From Pantanalinema sp. (lineage in GTDB: Bacteria > Cyanobacteriota > Sericytochromatia > S15B-MN24 > UBA4093), in NCBI GenBank assembly GCA_036704125.1, contig DATNQI010000082.1, forward strand, positions 1 through 41,991: DNA of 41,991 bases, in the 5' to 3' direction. Each line of letters begins with the position of its first letter. Position 1 is the first letter of the stretch. The position numbers and the translations under genes are program-made. The notes below the pieces were generated by a model. The model saw nothing but the letters and a program-made list of their open reading frames with translations. It was not told the DNA's origin and did not search any database. Below, one piece after another: positions 8,863-19,215 of this stretch.

Positions 8863-10710
8863 TTGGTGCAGCTTTCCGACCGAATCCAGGAGTTGCTTTC
8901 GCATTTGCCGACCAACCCGGGCGTCTACCTCATGCAAGACGCCGCCGGGGCGATCCTGTACGTGGGCAAGGCGGTCAACCTGAGGAGCAGGGTCCGGTCC
9001 TACTTCCGGGAGGACAAGGGCCACTCGCCCAAGGTCCGCGCCCTGGTGCGCGTGATCGACCGCTTCGAGACCATCTCGACCACCACCGAGGTCGAGGCCC
9101 TGGTGCTCGAGAACACCCTGATCAAGCGGCATCAGCCCTACTTCAACATCCTGCTCAAGGACGACAAGACCTACCCCTGGCTCAAGCTGACCCTCAACGA
9201 GCCCTATCCCCGCCTCGTCGTCACCCGCAAGCGCCTCAACGACGGCGCCCGCTACTTCGGGCCCTATCCGGACGCCGGGGCCATGTACGCGACCCTGCGC
9301 CTCATCAAGCAGCTCTTTCCCCTCAGGCAGCGCCCTACCCCCCAGTTCCGCGACAGGCCCTGCCTCAACTACGCCATCGGTCGCTGCCTGGGCCCGTGCC
9401 AGGGGATGGTCTCGGTCGACGCGTACCGGGCCATGGTGGACAAGGTCCTCTTCTTCCTCGAGGGCCGCCACAAGGAGCTGCTGCGCGACCTGAGGGCCCA
9501 GATGAGTGAGGCGTCCGAGGCGCTAGACTTCGAGCGTGCGGCCAAGGCGCGCGATGCGATCGCGGCCATCACGAGCCTCCTCGAGGAGCAGAAGGTTGAA
9601 GCCAGCCGCGAGACCGACCAGGACGTGGTCGCGATCGCCTGCGACGAGATCTCGGCCAGCATCCAGCTCTTCGAGGTGCGCGAGGGCAAGGTGATCGGCC
9701 GCCGCGCCTTCATCCTCGAGCGCGCCGACTCCGAGCCGGCCGAGGTGCTCGGGGCCTTCCTCGGCCAGTATTACGACGCCTCGGCGCTCGCGCGGGTGCC
9801 CAAGGAGGTCGTCCTGCCCGAGGCCGTTCCGGAGCAGGAGGTGCTCGCGGCCTTCCTGGCCGAGAGGCGTGGAAGCAAGGTGGCACTTTTGGTGCCGCAG
9901 CGCGGCGACAAGTTGAAGCTCATGGAGCTGGTGGCCTATAATGCCCAACAGGCACTCGAGCAGGAGCGCCTGAGGCGCTGGGCTGCGCTCGAGAAGGGAC
10001 CCCACAAGGCCCTGCGCGAGCTGGCCGACGCCCTGGGCCTCGCCGAGGTCCCGCACCGGATCGAGGGCTACGACATCGCCCACGTTCAGGGGTCGGACAC
10101 GGTCGCATCCATGGTGGTCTTCGAGGGGGGAGTGCCGGCCAAGGCCGCGTACCGTCGCTTCAAGATCAAGACCGTCGAGGGCATCGACGACTTCGCCTCC
10201 ATGCACGAGGTAGTCAAGCGCCGCTTCAGGCACGTGAGCGAGGGGGCGGATCCCGAGGGCCGGTGGAGCATGCCCGATCTGGTCTTGATCGACGGCGGCA
10301 AGGGGCAACTCGGCGCTGCTGTCGCCGCCCTGGATCGCCTGGGGGTGGAGGTGCCCATCTTCGGTCTGGCCAAGCAGTTCGAGGAGATCTACCTGCCCGG
10401 GCGCAAGGACCCGATCCGGCTCGGCGAGAACTCGGCGGCCCTGCACCTGATCCAGCGGGTTCGCGACGAGGCTCACCGCTTCGCCAACACCTTCCACGGC
10501 AAGCTGCGCGCCAAGCGCATGACGCGGTCGGTGCTGGACGAGGTGCCGGGCATCGGCGAGAAGCGCAAGGTCCATTTACTCAAGGCCATCGGGTCGGTGG
10601 ACGCCATGCGCGCCCTGAGCGTCGACGAGCTCGCCTCGCGAGGCGCATTGCCCCACCGGGTGGCCGAAACACTGTACTCCCGCCTGCATTCGCCTGCAGG
10701 GAACTCGTAA
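8863..10710 (+). CDS. uvrC: Excinuclease ABC subunit C
   Basis: Makes the 3' and 5' incisions around UvrAB-marked DNA damage in nucleotide-excision repair. At 615 aa it is full length. The GIY-YIG nuclease is at about 17-95 (PGVYLMQ...ILYVGKAVNLRSR), a Cys cluster at about 167-185 (PCLNYAIGRCLGPCQG), a UVR domain at about 205-240, the RNase H-like endonuclease at about 370-530 (LVLIDGGKGQLGAA), and tandem helix-hairpin-helix elements at the C-terminus (DEVPGIGEKRKVHLLKAIG). The start is TTG 8863, or GTG 8866, after GAGGTG. The M23 peptidase gene follows 15 bp downstream and is probably co-transcribed. Confidence 0.97.
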   Translation: MVQLSDRIQELLSHLPTNPGVYLMQDAAGAILYVGKAVNLRSRVRSYFREDKGHSPKVRALVRVIDRFETISTTTEVEALVLENTLIKRHQPYFNILLKDDKTYPWLKLTLNEPYPRLVVTRKRLNDGARYFGPYPDAGAMYATLRLIKQLFPLRQRPTPQFRDRPCLNYAIGRCLGPCQGMVSVDAYRAMVDKVLFFLEGRHKELLRDLRAQMSEASEALDFERAAKARDAIAAITSLLEEQKVEASRETDQDVVAIACDEISASIQLFEVREGKVIGRRAFILERADSEPAEVLGAFLGQYYDASALARVPKEVVLPEAVPEQEVLAAFLAERRGSKVALLVPQRGDKLKLMELVAYNAQQALEQERLRRWAALEKGPHKALRELADALGLAEVPHRIEGYDIAHVQGSDTVASMVVFEGGVPAKAAYRRFKIKTVEGIDDFASMHEVVKRRFRHVSEGADPEGRWSMPDLVLIDGGKGQLGAAVAALDRLGVEVPIFGLAKQFEEIYLPGRKDPIRLGENSAALHLIQRVRDEAHRFANTFHGKLRAKRMTRSVLDEVPGIGEKRKVHLLKAIGSVDAMRALSVDELASRGALPHRVAETLYSRLHSPAGNS

Positions 10711-10725
10711 CGGAGCATTCGCCGG

Positions 10726-11883
10726 TTGTCATCACCCGACTCTTTCAAGCTGATCGCCTGCGCGCTGGTGGCCACGACGCTCCTCTCGCTGGGGAGCTCG
10801 CCCGTGGCCGCCGCCCGCCAGGCCGACCCGATCAAGAGCCACCAGGACCGCCTGCAAATGATCAACCAGCGGCTGGAGGCCACGCGCCAGCGGGTCAAGA
10901 CCCTCCGGCGCCAGGAGCACAAGACGGTCGATCAGCTCACCGACCTTCAGCAGAAGCTGGAGCGCACCAGCGTCCAGCTCGAGGACTCGGAGTTCCGCCT
11001 CGATCGCGCCCAGCAGCAGCTAGAAGCGACCAAGGCCGCGCTCTCCAGGGCCAAGACCCGTTTCGCCCGCGAGCAGGTGCTCGCACGCAGCCGCCTGCGG
11101 GCCATTTACAAGCACCGGCAGGCCGATTACTGGGAGGCCCTGCTGACCGCACCGGATCTGGCCACCTTCACGACCCGCTATCAGTACTTCAAGCACATCT
11201 CCCAGACCGACGCCGAGCTGCTGAATCGCCTCGACAACCGCCTGGACGATATCACCGTCCAGAAGAAGCGCTACGGGGCGACGGTGCAGACCATCGCCAC
11301 CGTCACCGACAACATCAAGCAGCAGAAGGACGAGATCCAGGACAACACCCAAGAGACCGCCGAACTGCTCGAGCGCATCCGCAGCCAGCGGGCCGAGGCC
11401 GAGGCCGCGATCGCCCAGCTGGAGCGCGACAGCCAGCAGATCGAGGCCATGATCCGCCGCATGATGGCCGCCCGCCGGCGCATGCCGCGCCTGGGCACCG
11501 GTCGCTTCGCTCGGCCCGTCGACTCGCCGGTCGGCAGCGGCTTCGGGATGCGCTATCACCCGATCCTCCACGTCAACCGCCCCCACCGGGGCCTGGATTT
11601 CAGCGCGCCTTCCGGCACCCCGATCCGGGCGGCGAATCGCGGCGTGGTAATATGGAGCGGGTGGTTCGGCGCCTTCGGCAAGCTCGTCATCATCGACCAC
11701 GGGGGCGATCTCACCACCCTCTACGCCCACACCAGCCGCATCGTCGTCTCGAAGGGGGACGCGGTCGCGCGCGGGCAGCTCATCGCCTACAGCGGCTCCA
11801 CGGGCCTCTCGACCGGGCCTCACCTGCACTTCGAGATCCGCCACAACGGCACGCCCGTCGATCCGTTAGGTTATCTGCGATAG
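10726..11883 (+). CDS. Coiled-coil M23 (LytM) peptidase, EnvC/PcsB-like murein hydrolase or activator
   Basis: 385-aa exported peptidoglycan hydrolase or activator. Residues 1-29 form a signal peptide ending in VAAA; about 35-240 are a long heptad-rich coiled coil; about 255-385 are the LytM domain with both zinc motifs intact (HRGLDFSAPSGTP and HLHFEIRH), so it may be active, unlike E. coli EnvC. Start is TTG 10726, 10 bp after GGAG, directly behind uvrC. In many bacteria such proteins are controlled by FtsEX and encoded beside it; here ftsEX lies 23 kb away. Its stop TAG is the first triplet of repeat element copy A. Confidence 0.9.
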   Translation: MSSPDSFKLIACALVATTLLSLGSSPVAAARQADPIKSHQDRLQMINQRLEATRQRVKTLRRQEHKTVDQLTDLQQKLERTSVQLEDSEFRLDRAQQQLEATKAALSRAKTRFAREQVLARSRLRAIYKHRQADYWEALLTAPDLATFTTRYQYFKHISQTDAELLNRLDNRLDDITVQKKRYGATVQTIATVTDNIKQQKDEIQDNTQETAELLERIRSQRAEAEAAIAQLERDSQQIEAMIRRMMAARRRMPRLGTGRFARPVDSPVGSGFGMRYHPILHVNRPHRGLDFSAPSGTPIRAANRGVVIWSGWFGAFGKLVIIDHGGDLTTLYAHTSRIVVSKGDAVARGQLIAYSGSTGLSTGPHLHFEIRHNGTPVDPLGYLR

Positions 11884-11983
11884 AGCGTCTGACAAAACTG
11901 TTCCTGCTCCATGAGCCGCGGGCGCTCGAGCCGCCAGCGGCGGCCAAAGGTCAAAACATGCCTGGTTTTGTCGGATGCTCTTA
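11881..11983 (+). repeat. Intergenic palindromic repeat element, copy A
   Basis: About 103 bp. It begins on the stop codon of the M23 gene with TAGAGCGTCTGACAAAAC and ends with GTTTTGTCGGATGCTCTTA, an inverted repeat of about 17 bp with few mismatches. After the left end comes TGTTCCTG, then a central hairpin GCCGCC-AGC-GGCGGC followed by CA, then CCTGG before the right end. The same order is found in copies B (34497-34580, inverted) and C (38109-38191). No ORF is present, so it is a non-autonomous (MITE- or REP-like) element or a structured RNA. Confidence 0.85.
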
Positions 11984-11993
11984 GGGGTACACT
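11966..11993 (+). promoter_or_regulatory. Putative ctp promoter with its -35 inside repeat copy A
   Basis: TTTTGT (11966-11971), part of the right inverted repeat, lies 16 bp before TACACT (11988-11993). The predicted transcript starts near 12000, 36 nt before the ctp ATG. Confidence 0.45.
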
Positions 11994-12035
11994 GAAACCC
12001 GAGTCGACCCCGGGTCTTGCTTGGAAGGATGTCAG

Positions 12036-13247
<1,212 letters not shown>

Positions 13248-13254
13248 TCCGCTC

Positions 13255-13298
13255 AACGCGAAAGGGGGGATGGCCGAGGCCGTCCCCCCTTTCGCGTT
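13255..13298. terminator. Bidirectional terminator between ctp and the NHL lipoprotein gene
   Basis: Long inverted repeat AACGCGAAAGGGGGGA / TCCCCCCTTTCGCGTT with an inner GGCC/GGCC pairing, placed exactly between convergent stops. Confidence 0.85.
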
Positions 13299-13304
13299 GG
13301 CGCC

Positions 13305-14357
13305 TCAGTGCGAAGGCGCGGCGCTGCGGGTCGCGGGCGTCTCGCCCCGCAGCTGGTACAGGCGCCCGGCCTTGGCGTCCACGACGAACGGTGAGCCGTC
13401 GGGTGCCAGGGCGATCGCCCCCGGTGCGTCGAGGGGGGCGCGCTTGGCGTCGGCGGCCTCGTCAGAGCGGCCGGCCTTGCCGTTGCCCGCCACGGTCCGG
13501 ATGGGGCCCCCGGGCCGGATCCAGCGGATACGGTGGTTGCCCGTGTCCGAGACGAGCAGGTCGCCGGTGCTCAGTACCACCACGCCGGAGGGCGAGGCCA
13601 GCTGGCTCTGGGCGGCGGGGCCGTCGTCACCGGCGAACCCCTCCTGCCCGTTGCCGGCCACGGTGGTGATCGCTCCGTCGGGTGCGATCTTGCGGATGGC
13701 ATGGTTGCTGGTGTCGGCCACGTACAGGCTTCCGTCCGCGCCCACGTCGAGCGCCAGAGGGGAGTGCAGGGCGGCGTCCTTGGCGGGGCCCGCGTCGCCC
13801 TCGAACCTGGCGAGGCCGTTGCCCGCCACGGTGGTGATGCGGCCGTCGGTGTCCACCTTGCGGATGCGGTGGTGGCCCGTGTCGGCGATGTAGAGAGCGC
13901 CCTTGGCATCGGCCCTGACGTCGCTGGGGGCGTCGAGCTGGGCGCTGATGGCGAGCCCCCCGTCCCCGATGGGGAAGAGGGCGGTGCCGGTGCCCGCGAA
14001 GGGCTCGGGGGCACCGCCTTCGAGCATGCGGTAGATCCGGTTGGTGGGCGGATCGGCGATGAAGGTCGAGCCGGCTGCGAGGGCCAGGCCGGCTGGCCCC
14101 TTGAGGGCCTGCCCCACCGGTGCGATGACCCGCAGCTGCCCTTCGGGGCCGAGCACCGTCAGGCCTTCGAGGGTGGCGAGCAAGAACCCGTCGGGTCCGA
14201 TCGCGAGGCCGCGCGGGGCCGAAAGGTCCCCCATGACGGTCGAGAGCGCGTAGCGTGGCGCCTGATCCGCCTCGGAAGGCGGTGGAGCCTGCTTGCATGC
14301 GGCGACGGACGCGCCGAGCGCGAGCGCGGCGGCCAGGGCGAAGGGCTGATGGCGCAT
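13305..14357 (-). CDS. NHL-repeat beta-propeller lipoprotein
   Basis: 350-aa exported lipoprotein. The type II signal peptide ends at C21 (ALGASVAAC). It carries five or six NHL repeats with the recurring core ITTVAGNG, for example ADTGHHRIRKVDTDGRITTV, ADTSNHAIRKIAPDGAITTV and SDTGNHRIRWIRPGGPIRTV, giving a predicted six-bladed propeller on the membrane or cell surface. NHL propellers usually bind proteins, sugars or RNA; no catalytic centre is evident. ATG follows GGGGAAAA. Divergent from the actin-like gene with about 200 bp between them, where a minus-strand TAGAAT near 14420 could be the -10. Ligand unknown. Confidence 0.87.
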   Translation of the reverse strand: MRHQPFALAAALALGASVAACKQAPPPSEADQAPRYALSTVMGDLSAPRGLAIGPDGFLLATLEGLTVLGPEGQLRVIAPVGQALKGPAGLALAAGSTFIADPPTNRIYRMLEGGAPEPFAGTGTALFPIGDGGLAISAQLDAPSDVRADAKGALYIADTGHHRIRKVDTDGRITTVAGNGLARFEGDAGPAKDAALHSPLALDVGADGSLYVADTSNHAIRKIAPDGAITTVAGNGQEGFAGDDGPAAQSQLASPSGVVVLSTGDLLVSDTGNHRIRWIRPGGPIRTVAGNGKAGRSDEAADAKRAPLDAPGAIALAPDGSPFVVDAKAGRLYQLRGETPATRSAAPSH

Positions 14358-14559
14358 GGCGAATTTTCCCCTTACGGCAGGACGGAGCGCAGAGCCGCTC
14401 CATTATGAAGCCCCTCTATTCTAGCGAACGTTTGCTCGTTTGGACGAGGCCCCGAGCGAACATAACCCGACTGCGGAGCGCGCAAGGCTCGACCTGATGC
14501 CGACGACAGCCGGATGATGTGATAAGATATCGCCTGGACTTGGGAAATGGAGGAAACAC

Positions 14560-15663
14560 ATGGAACCGATCAATCTCGGCATCGATCTCGGCCGCTCGGA
14601 GACGCGCCTGTTCGACGGCGAGCACCTCTTCGTGATCCCCACCCTGATCGGCGGCCCCGTGGCGACCATCCGGCGTGGCACGGCCCGGATCGCGGACGAG
14701 GCCCTCGAGGGCCACCTGTCGGTCAAGATCGGCTCCCACGAGTACTCGCTCGGCCGCCATGCGCAGGAGCAGCCTTTCCTCTTCCCGGTCAACGACGTGG
14801 ACCTCTTCGCCGACGACCTCAACCTGGCCCTGGTGCTCGGCGTGCTCGGCCTCTACGTGCGCCGCATGGGGATCGAGGGCGTCCCCCCCCTCAAGCTCTG
14901 CCTCGGCCTGCCCGTGGCCCTCACCCGCCGCGCCGCCTACACCGAGGCCCGCCTGGCGGAGTGGACCAAGACGCACCACTTCGAGTTCTGCGGCGAGCCC
15001 ATGACCCTCGACATCGTCCAGGTCGACTACATCCCCCAGCCGGTCGGTGCCGTCTACGCGGCCATTCTGGCGGGCCAGCTCGACTACACCCCCACCGAGA
15101 ACATCGGCGTCATCGACCCCGGCCACCTCTCGACCGACTGGGTGGTCGTTCGCCTGCCCAACGAGCTCACCTCCTACTCGGGCCAGAGCACGGCGGCCGC
15201 GGGCTTCCGCCTGACCGAGGCGGTGAGCACCCACCTGTCCGAGCAGGGCGTGACGCGCCTCGACCCCCTCGCCATCATGGAGTCGCTGACGACCGGTGAG
15301 TACGTGGACAACGGCGAGACGATCACGGTCCGCGACGAGGTCACCTCGGCGCTGGTCGAGCGCATGGCCCAGCAGATCGCGCTGACGGTCAAGCAGAGCT
15401 GGCGCGACCTCTCCATCGATCGCATGATCCTGGTCGGCGGCTTCGGGCGCCTGCTGTATCCCCACCTGACCCAGAACTCGTACTTCCGCGACCTGCAGAT
15501 GGGGCAGGACTTCCGCTATTACAACGTTCGAGGAACCTACGAGTACGGCATGGCCACCCCCCTGCGCTCGGACGAGGTCATCGCCCAGGCGAGCGCCAAG
15601 GTCGCCAAGGCCAAGAAGGCTCCCGAGCCCTTCGCGGAGCCCTTCGCCGAGGTGGAGGCCTAG
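14560..15663 (+). CDS. Actin-like ATPase (ParM/Alp, ALP_N-type)
   Basis: 367-aa member of the actin/Hsp70 superfamily, predicted to polymerise with ATP. Visible elements are phosphate-1 GIDLGRSETR (7-16), phosphate-2 IGVIDPGHLSTDWVVV (about 186-201) and the adenosine motif ILVGGFGRLLYPHL (about 287-300). It is not MreB, FtsA or DnaK by length and motif spacing; it resembles the ParM/Alp and archaeal Ta0583-like group, whose members are often plasmid-borne. No partition partner or plasmid gene is nearby. ATG follows GGAGGAA. The coiled-coil gene starts 6 bp after the stop, and the flagellar rod operon follows on the same strand. A role in positioning flagella or the envelope is inference. Confidence 0.83.
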   Translation: MEPINLGIDLGRSETRLFDGEHLFVIPTLIGGPVATIRRGTARIADEALEGHLSVKIGSHEYSLGRHAQEQPFLFPVNDVDLFADDLNLALVLGVLGLYVRRMGIEGVPPLKLCLGLPVALTRRAAYTEARLAEWTKTHHFEFCGEPMTLDIVQVDYIPQPVGAVYAAILAGQLDYTPTENIGVIDPGHLSTDWVVVRLPNELTSYSGQSTAAAGFRLTEAVSTHLSEQGVTRLDPLAIMESLTTGEYVDNGETITVRDEVTSALVERMAQQIALTVKQSWRDLSIDRMILVGGFGRLLYPHLTQNSYFRDLQMGQDFRYYNVRGTYEYGMATPLRSDEVIAQASAKVAKAKKAPEPFAEPFAEVEA

Positions 15664-15669
15664 CCGCCG

Positions 15670-16740
15670 ATGCTGGGGGCATTTCAGGCCCAGCTCCAGC
15701 GCCTGCTGCGGCAGTCGGATGATCCGCTGGGTCTCATCACGCCGGACCAGCTCAAGGCCGTGCTCAAGTCGATCGAGGGCAAGTACAACACCCTTCGCGA
15801 CGAGAACAAGCGCCTCAAGGCCCAGGTCTCGGAGCTGCGCGAGGGCAACGACCATCTCGAGCAGCGGCTCCATGCCCAGAGCGTGGAGTTGGATCGCGAG
15901 CGCACGGCTCCTCGCCCCGACCCCGAGGAGCTGCAGCGTCAGCGCGCCGAGTTCGCGCTGGTCCAGCAGGCCTCCGAGGCCCTGCGCGAGCAGCTCGCAT
16001 CGTCCGAGGAAGCGATCGCGCGCCTCGAATCGGAGCTTCGCGCGAGCGAGGAGGGCACCGAGGCGGCGCGCGCCGAGCTGCTCGCAGCCCACGCGACCGC
16101 AGACACGCTGCGAAACGAGCTCGCCAAGTCCCAGGCCGCGTGCGACGCCTGGCGGCTGGAGCTGCACGAGGTCCGCAACGACTCCGCGCGCCTGATGGAC
16201 GAGACGGGCGAGGCCACCCTGCGCCTCGAGGCCGCCGAGGACGAGCTCAAGGAGGTCCGAGAGGAGCTCGCGACGGCGCGCGAGGCCCTCGCCGATCGCG
16301 ATCGCGAGCTCGCCGCCTTCCGCAAGACCACCATCAGCCCCCTCGAGCACGAGACCCTGGGGCAGGAGCGCGACGCCCTCAAGCAGCGCCTTGCTGCCGT
16401 CGAGACGCGTCTCAGGCAGGAAGAAGCCGCCCGCGACGCCCTGCGCGGCGAGCTGGACAACTCGCGCCACCACACTCAAGTTATCGCCGCCACGACCGAT
16501 ATCAAGATCCAGGAGCGGATCGCGTCCTTGGATCAGGAGAAGGTGACGTTGCGCAACCAGCTCGAATCCGCCCACGCCGAGACCGATCGCCTTCGCAAGG
16601 AGCTGCACGGCGCAGTCCAGTCGGCTTTCAAGCCCTCGGCCGCGCCAAAGGCCGTCCCCAAGTCCCATGCTCCCAAGCCGGCGAATGCCGAGGAGCGACG
16701 CAAGCTCCTGGCTCAGCTGATCAACGGCCAGAACCCCTAG
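15670..16740 (+). CDS. Long coiled-coil protein next to the actin-like ATPase
   Basis: 356-aa protein, unrecognised by family. Residues 1-40 look globular ([20 protein letters not shown]), about 40-310 are nearly continuous heptad coiled coil rich in Glu, Ala, Arg and Leu ([20 protein letters not shown]), and the tail is Pro/Lys-rich ending [14 protein letters not shown]. No signal peptide or membrane helix, so it is cytoplasmic. It starts 6 bp after the actin-like gene, whose last codons contain its ribosome site (GGAGG), which implies co-expression. It may be an adaptor or bundling factor for the filament; this is inference from position and fold only. Confidence 0.75.
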   Translation: MLGAFQAQLQRLLRQSDDPLGLITPDQLKAVLKSIEGKYNTLRDENKRLKAQVSELREGNDHLEQRLHAQSVELDRERTAPRPDPEELQRQRAEFALVQQASEALREQLASSEEAIARLESELRASEEGTEAARAELLAAHATADTLRNELAKSQAACDAWRLELHEVRNDSARLMDETGEATLRLEAAEDELKEVREELATAREALADRDRELAAFRKTTISPLEHETLGQERDALKQRLAAVETRLRQEEAARDALRGELDNSRHHTQVIAATTDIKIQERIASLDQEKVTLRNQLESAHAETDRLRKELHGAVQSAFKPSAAPKAVPKSHAPKPANAEERRKLLAQLINGQNP

Positions 16741-16756
16741 CCCGAGGCCATGCCTG

Positions 16757-17257
16757 ATGACCCCTGACGGCCTGCAAGCGATCTTCTCGCGCATCCAGGA
16801 GCTGCGGCAGACCTTCGGGGTTGCCCGCTCCGCGGCTTCTCCTGCTCCCGAGGGCGGGGGCTTCGCGGCGGCGCTCGATGCTGCGGCCGCAGGCGCTGCC
16901 GCGCCGGCTCGCTCGGTCGATCCGGCGCTGGTCAGGGCCGTGATCCAGGCCGAGTCGGGCGGCGATCCTCACGCCGTCTCGCCGGCGGGTGCCCGAGGCC
17001 TCATGCAGCTGATGCCCGCGACTGCTCGGTCGCTCGGGGTGGATCCCGACGATCCGCAGCAGAACGTGGCGGGGGGCACCCGCTACCTTCGCCAGATGCT
17101 CGATCGCTTCGACTCGGTGCCCGAGGCCCTCGCCGCCTACAACGCCGGCCCCGGCGCGGTCGAGAAGCATGGCGGCATCCCCCCCTACGCCGAGACCCGG
17201 CACTACGTCGAGCGGGTCATGGACCTGTACCGCAAGAACCAGGAGGGCAAGCGTTGA
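16757..17257 (+). CDS. Small lytic transglycosylase (SLT domain) of the flagellar operon
   Basis: 166-aa enzyme that cleaves the glycan strand of peptidoglycan, probably to open the wall for the flagellar rod. The SLT domain fills residues 54-160. The catalytic Glu is E66 in [10 protein letters not shown], followed by [13 protein letters not shown] and [12 protein letters not shown], both diagnostic. No classical signal peptide is visible; flagellar transglycosylases are often exported through the flagellar apparatus or lack one. Its stop overlaps the flgF start by 4 bp (TTGA), so the two are translationally coupled. It supplies the muramidase function missing from the short FlgJ-type protein at 18886. 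Confidence 0.92.
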   Translation: MTPDGLQAIFSRIQELRQTFGVARSAASPAPEGGGFAAALDAAAAGAAAPARSVDPALVRAVIQAESGGDPHAVSPAGARGLMQLMPATARSLGVDPDDPQQNVAGGTRYLRQMLDRFDSVPEALAAYNAGPGAVEKHGGIPPYAETRHYVERVMDLYRKNQEGKR

Positions 17258-18030
17258 TCCGAGGCATCTACACGTCGGCGGCCGGCATGAGCGCCGAGAT
17301 GGCGCGCCAGGAAGTCCTCGCCAACAACCTGGCGAACGTCAACACCAGCGGCTTCAAGCAGGACATGGCGGTGTTCCGCACCCGCCTCGACAAGACCGTT
17401 TACCGGGTCGAGGCGCAGGGTGGGGCCCGGGCGGGAGCGCCTGCCATCCAGAAGATGGGGGACCTGTCCTCGGGGGTCTACCTGGACGAGGTGGCGACCC
17501 GCTACGGCCAGGGCAACCTGCTTCAGACCGACGAGCCCCTCGATCTCGCCCTGTCCGGCGAGGGCTTCTTCGTGGTCCAGCCCGAGAGCGGCGAGGAGCT
17601 CCTCTCGCGCGGCGGGTCGCTCAAGCGCGACGCCGAGGGCTTTCTGGCCGACGACAGCGGTCGGCGGGTCCTGGGAGAGGGCGGCCCCATCCGCCTCGCC
17701 GCGAAGGGCAAGGTCCAGGTCGATCAGAGCGGGGTCATCACGCAGGGGCAGGCTGCCTTGGGCAAGCTGCGCCTGGTGAAGGTGGAGCGCCCCGACCAGA
17801 GCGTCGAGAAGCGCGGCGAGACCGCCTGGCGCCTGAAGGATCCCTCGGCGGTCGTCGGTGGGGCGCGCCCCGAGGTGCTCCAGGGCTACCTCGAGGCCTC
17901 CAACGTCAACCCCGTTCGCGAGATGGTCGAGATGATCACCGTGCAGCGCGCCTACGAGGCGAGCCAGCGGATGATTTCCGCCCAGGACGAGACCCTGGGT
18001 AAAGCCGTGAACGATCTCGGCCGAGGATAA
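17254..18030 (+). CDS. flgF: Flagellar basal-body rod protein FlgF (hook-basal body family)
   Basis: 258-aa proximal-rod component exported by the flagellar type III apparatus. The N-terminal signature is [12 protein letters not shown]...[16 protein letters not shown], and the C-terminal one [24 protein letters not shown], the paired helices of rod and hook proteins. The middle has the GFFVVQ domain shared with FlgG. It starts with TTG at 17254, overlapping the transglycosylase stop, with AGGAGG upstream. FlgF is chosen over FlgG because the next gene is the closer FlgG match; in Gram-positive nomenclature it could be called FlhO/FlhP-like. Confidence 0.88.
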   Translation: MIRGIYTSAAGMSAEMARQEVLANNLANVNTSGFKQDMAVFRTRLDKTVYRVEAQGGARAGAPAIQKMGDLSSGVYLDEVATRYGQGNLLQTDEPLDLALSGEGFFVVQPESGEELLSRGGSLKRDAEGFLADDSGRRVLGEGGPIRLAAKGKVQVDQSGVITQGQAALGKLRLVKVERPDQSVEKRGETAWRLKDPSAVVGGARPEVLQGYLEASNVNPVREMVEMITVQRAYEASQRMISAQDETLGKAVNDLGRG

Positions 18031-18081
18031 GAGTAGTCAGCAACAGCCCGGGGATTTCCCCATCGAGAAAGGACGTCCAGG

Positions 18082-18867
18082 ATGCTCGGTTCCCTCTGGT
18101 CCGCCGCATCGGGCATGAAGGCCCAGCAGGTCAACATCGACGTGACCTCCAACAACCTCGCCAACGTGAACACCCCTGGCTTCAAGAAGGCCCGCGCGGA
18201 GTTCCAGGACCTCATGTACCGTACGGCGTCCGAGGCGGGAGCCCCCGTCAACAACGGCACTCGGACCCCCATCGGTTCCCAGATCGGCATGGGAGTGCGC
18301 GCCGTGGGCGTCGCGCGCTCGTTCGCGCAGGGCGACTTTCTCCAGACCGAGAACCCCTACGACATGACCATCGAGGGCGAAGGCTTCTTCCAGGTCCAGA
18401 TGGGCGACGGCACTGTCGCCTACACCCGTGACGGCGGCTTCAAGGTCGACTCCAACGGCACGCTCGTGACCTCGGAGGGCTTCATCGTCCAGCCCAACAT
18501 CTCGGTGCCGCAGGGCGCGCGCCAGGTGACGGTGACCCCCGAGGGGGTCGTGACCGCCATGATCGGCGAACAGGCCCAGAACCTGGGCCAGATCCAGCTC
18601 GTTCGCTTCGTCAACCCGGCGGGTCTCACCGCCCAGGGCCGCAACCTCTTCAAGCCGACCGAGGCCTCGGGGGACCCCCAGACCTTCGCCCCCGGCGAGG
18701 CGGGCGCCGGCACGCGGGTCATGCAGGGCGCGCTCGAGAACTCGAACGTGAAGGTGGTCGAGGAGATGGTCAACCTGATCGTGGCGCAGCGCGCCTACGA
18801 GGCCAACTCCAAGTCGATCTCGACCGCCGACGAGATGCTCGGCCAGGCCAACAACCTCAAGCGCTAG
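18082..18867 (+). CDS. flgG: Flagellar distal rod protein FlgG
   Basis: 261 aa, the standard length for the distal-rod subunit. N-terminus MLGSLWSAASGMKAQQ with [20 protein letters not shown], the FlgG-specific region with GMGVRAVGVARSFAQGDF, the GEGFFQVQMGDG core domain, and C-terminus NSNVKVVEEMVNLIVAQRAYE are all present. ATG follows AGAAAGGA. It lies 51 bp after flgF; the gap has a small GGGG-ATTT-CCCC hairpin. It forms the rod on which the hook is built. It is also a strong marker that the whole block 16757-26254 encodes flagella. Confidence 0.96.
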   Translation: MLGSLWSAASGMKAQQVNIDVTSNNLANVNTPGFKKARAEFQDLMYRTASEAGAPVNNGTRTPIGSQIGMGVRAVGVARSFAQGDFLQTENPYDMTIEGEGFFQVQMGDGTVAYTRDGGFKVDSNGTLVTSEGFIVQPNISVPQGARQVTVTPEGVVTAMIGEQAQNLGQIQLVRFVNPAGLTAQGRNLFKPTEASGDPQTFAPGEAGAGTRVMQGALENSNVKVVEEMVNLIVAQRAYEANSKSISTADEMLGQANNLKR

Positions 18868-18885
18868 AATCAGTGAGGGTGAGCC

Positions 18886-19191
18886 GTGACGTTCGATCCA
18901 CGCGTTGATCTCAGGTCCCTGCCCCAGGACAGGGGGCTCACGGCGGAGCAGAAGAAGATCAAGGCCGCGGCCCGCGAGTTCGAGGCGGTCATGATCCACC
19001 AGATGCTCAAGACCATGCGCAGCACCGTCAAGCCGGGCGACCCGGAAGGGGGCTCGGCGATGGCGACCTACCGCGACATGATGGACGAGCAGATGGCGCG
19101 GAGCATGGCCCACGGCCGAGGGATCGGTCTTGCCGACGTGATCGCGCGGCAGATGATGGGGCTGGACAAGCGCTCGCCCGACAAGCCCTGA
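18886..19191 (+). CDS. flgJ: FlgJ-type rod-binding protein (N-terminal domain only)
   Basis: 101-aa protein matching the rod-binding domain of FlgJ, the rod cap that helps rod subunits assemble. Core motif KAAAREFEAVMIHQMLKTMR (about 25-44), then MMDEQMARSMAHGRGIGLAD near the C-terminus. The muramidase domain fused to proteobacterial FlgJ is absent; the separate SLT gene at 16757 takes that place. Start GTG 18886 follows GAGGGTGA, 18 bp after flgG. A small hairpin (19216-19236) separates it from yvyF. Confidence 0.9.
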   Translation: MTFDPRVDLRSLPQDRGLTAEQKKIKAAAREFEAVMIHQMLKTMRSTVKPGDPEGGSAMATYRDMMDEQMARSMAHGRGIGLADVIARQMMGLDKRSPDKP

Positions 19192-19215
19192 GTGTTTCGC
19201 CACCCTCGCGACCGG

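Noticed and set aside
14560-16740. Plasmid partition locus or integrated plasmid
   Set aside because: No centromere-like direct repeats, replication gene or base-composition shift around the actin-like gene.
14416-16794. 792-codon open frame on the minus strand opposite the actin-like and coiled-coil genes
   Set aside because: It is an antisense shadow of GC-rich genes; the plus strand has actin motifs, ribosome sites and tight spacing.
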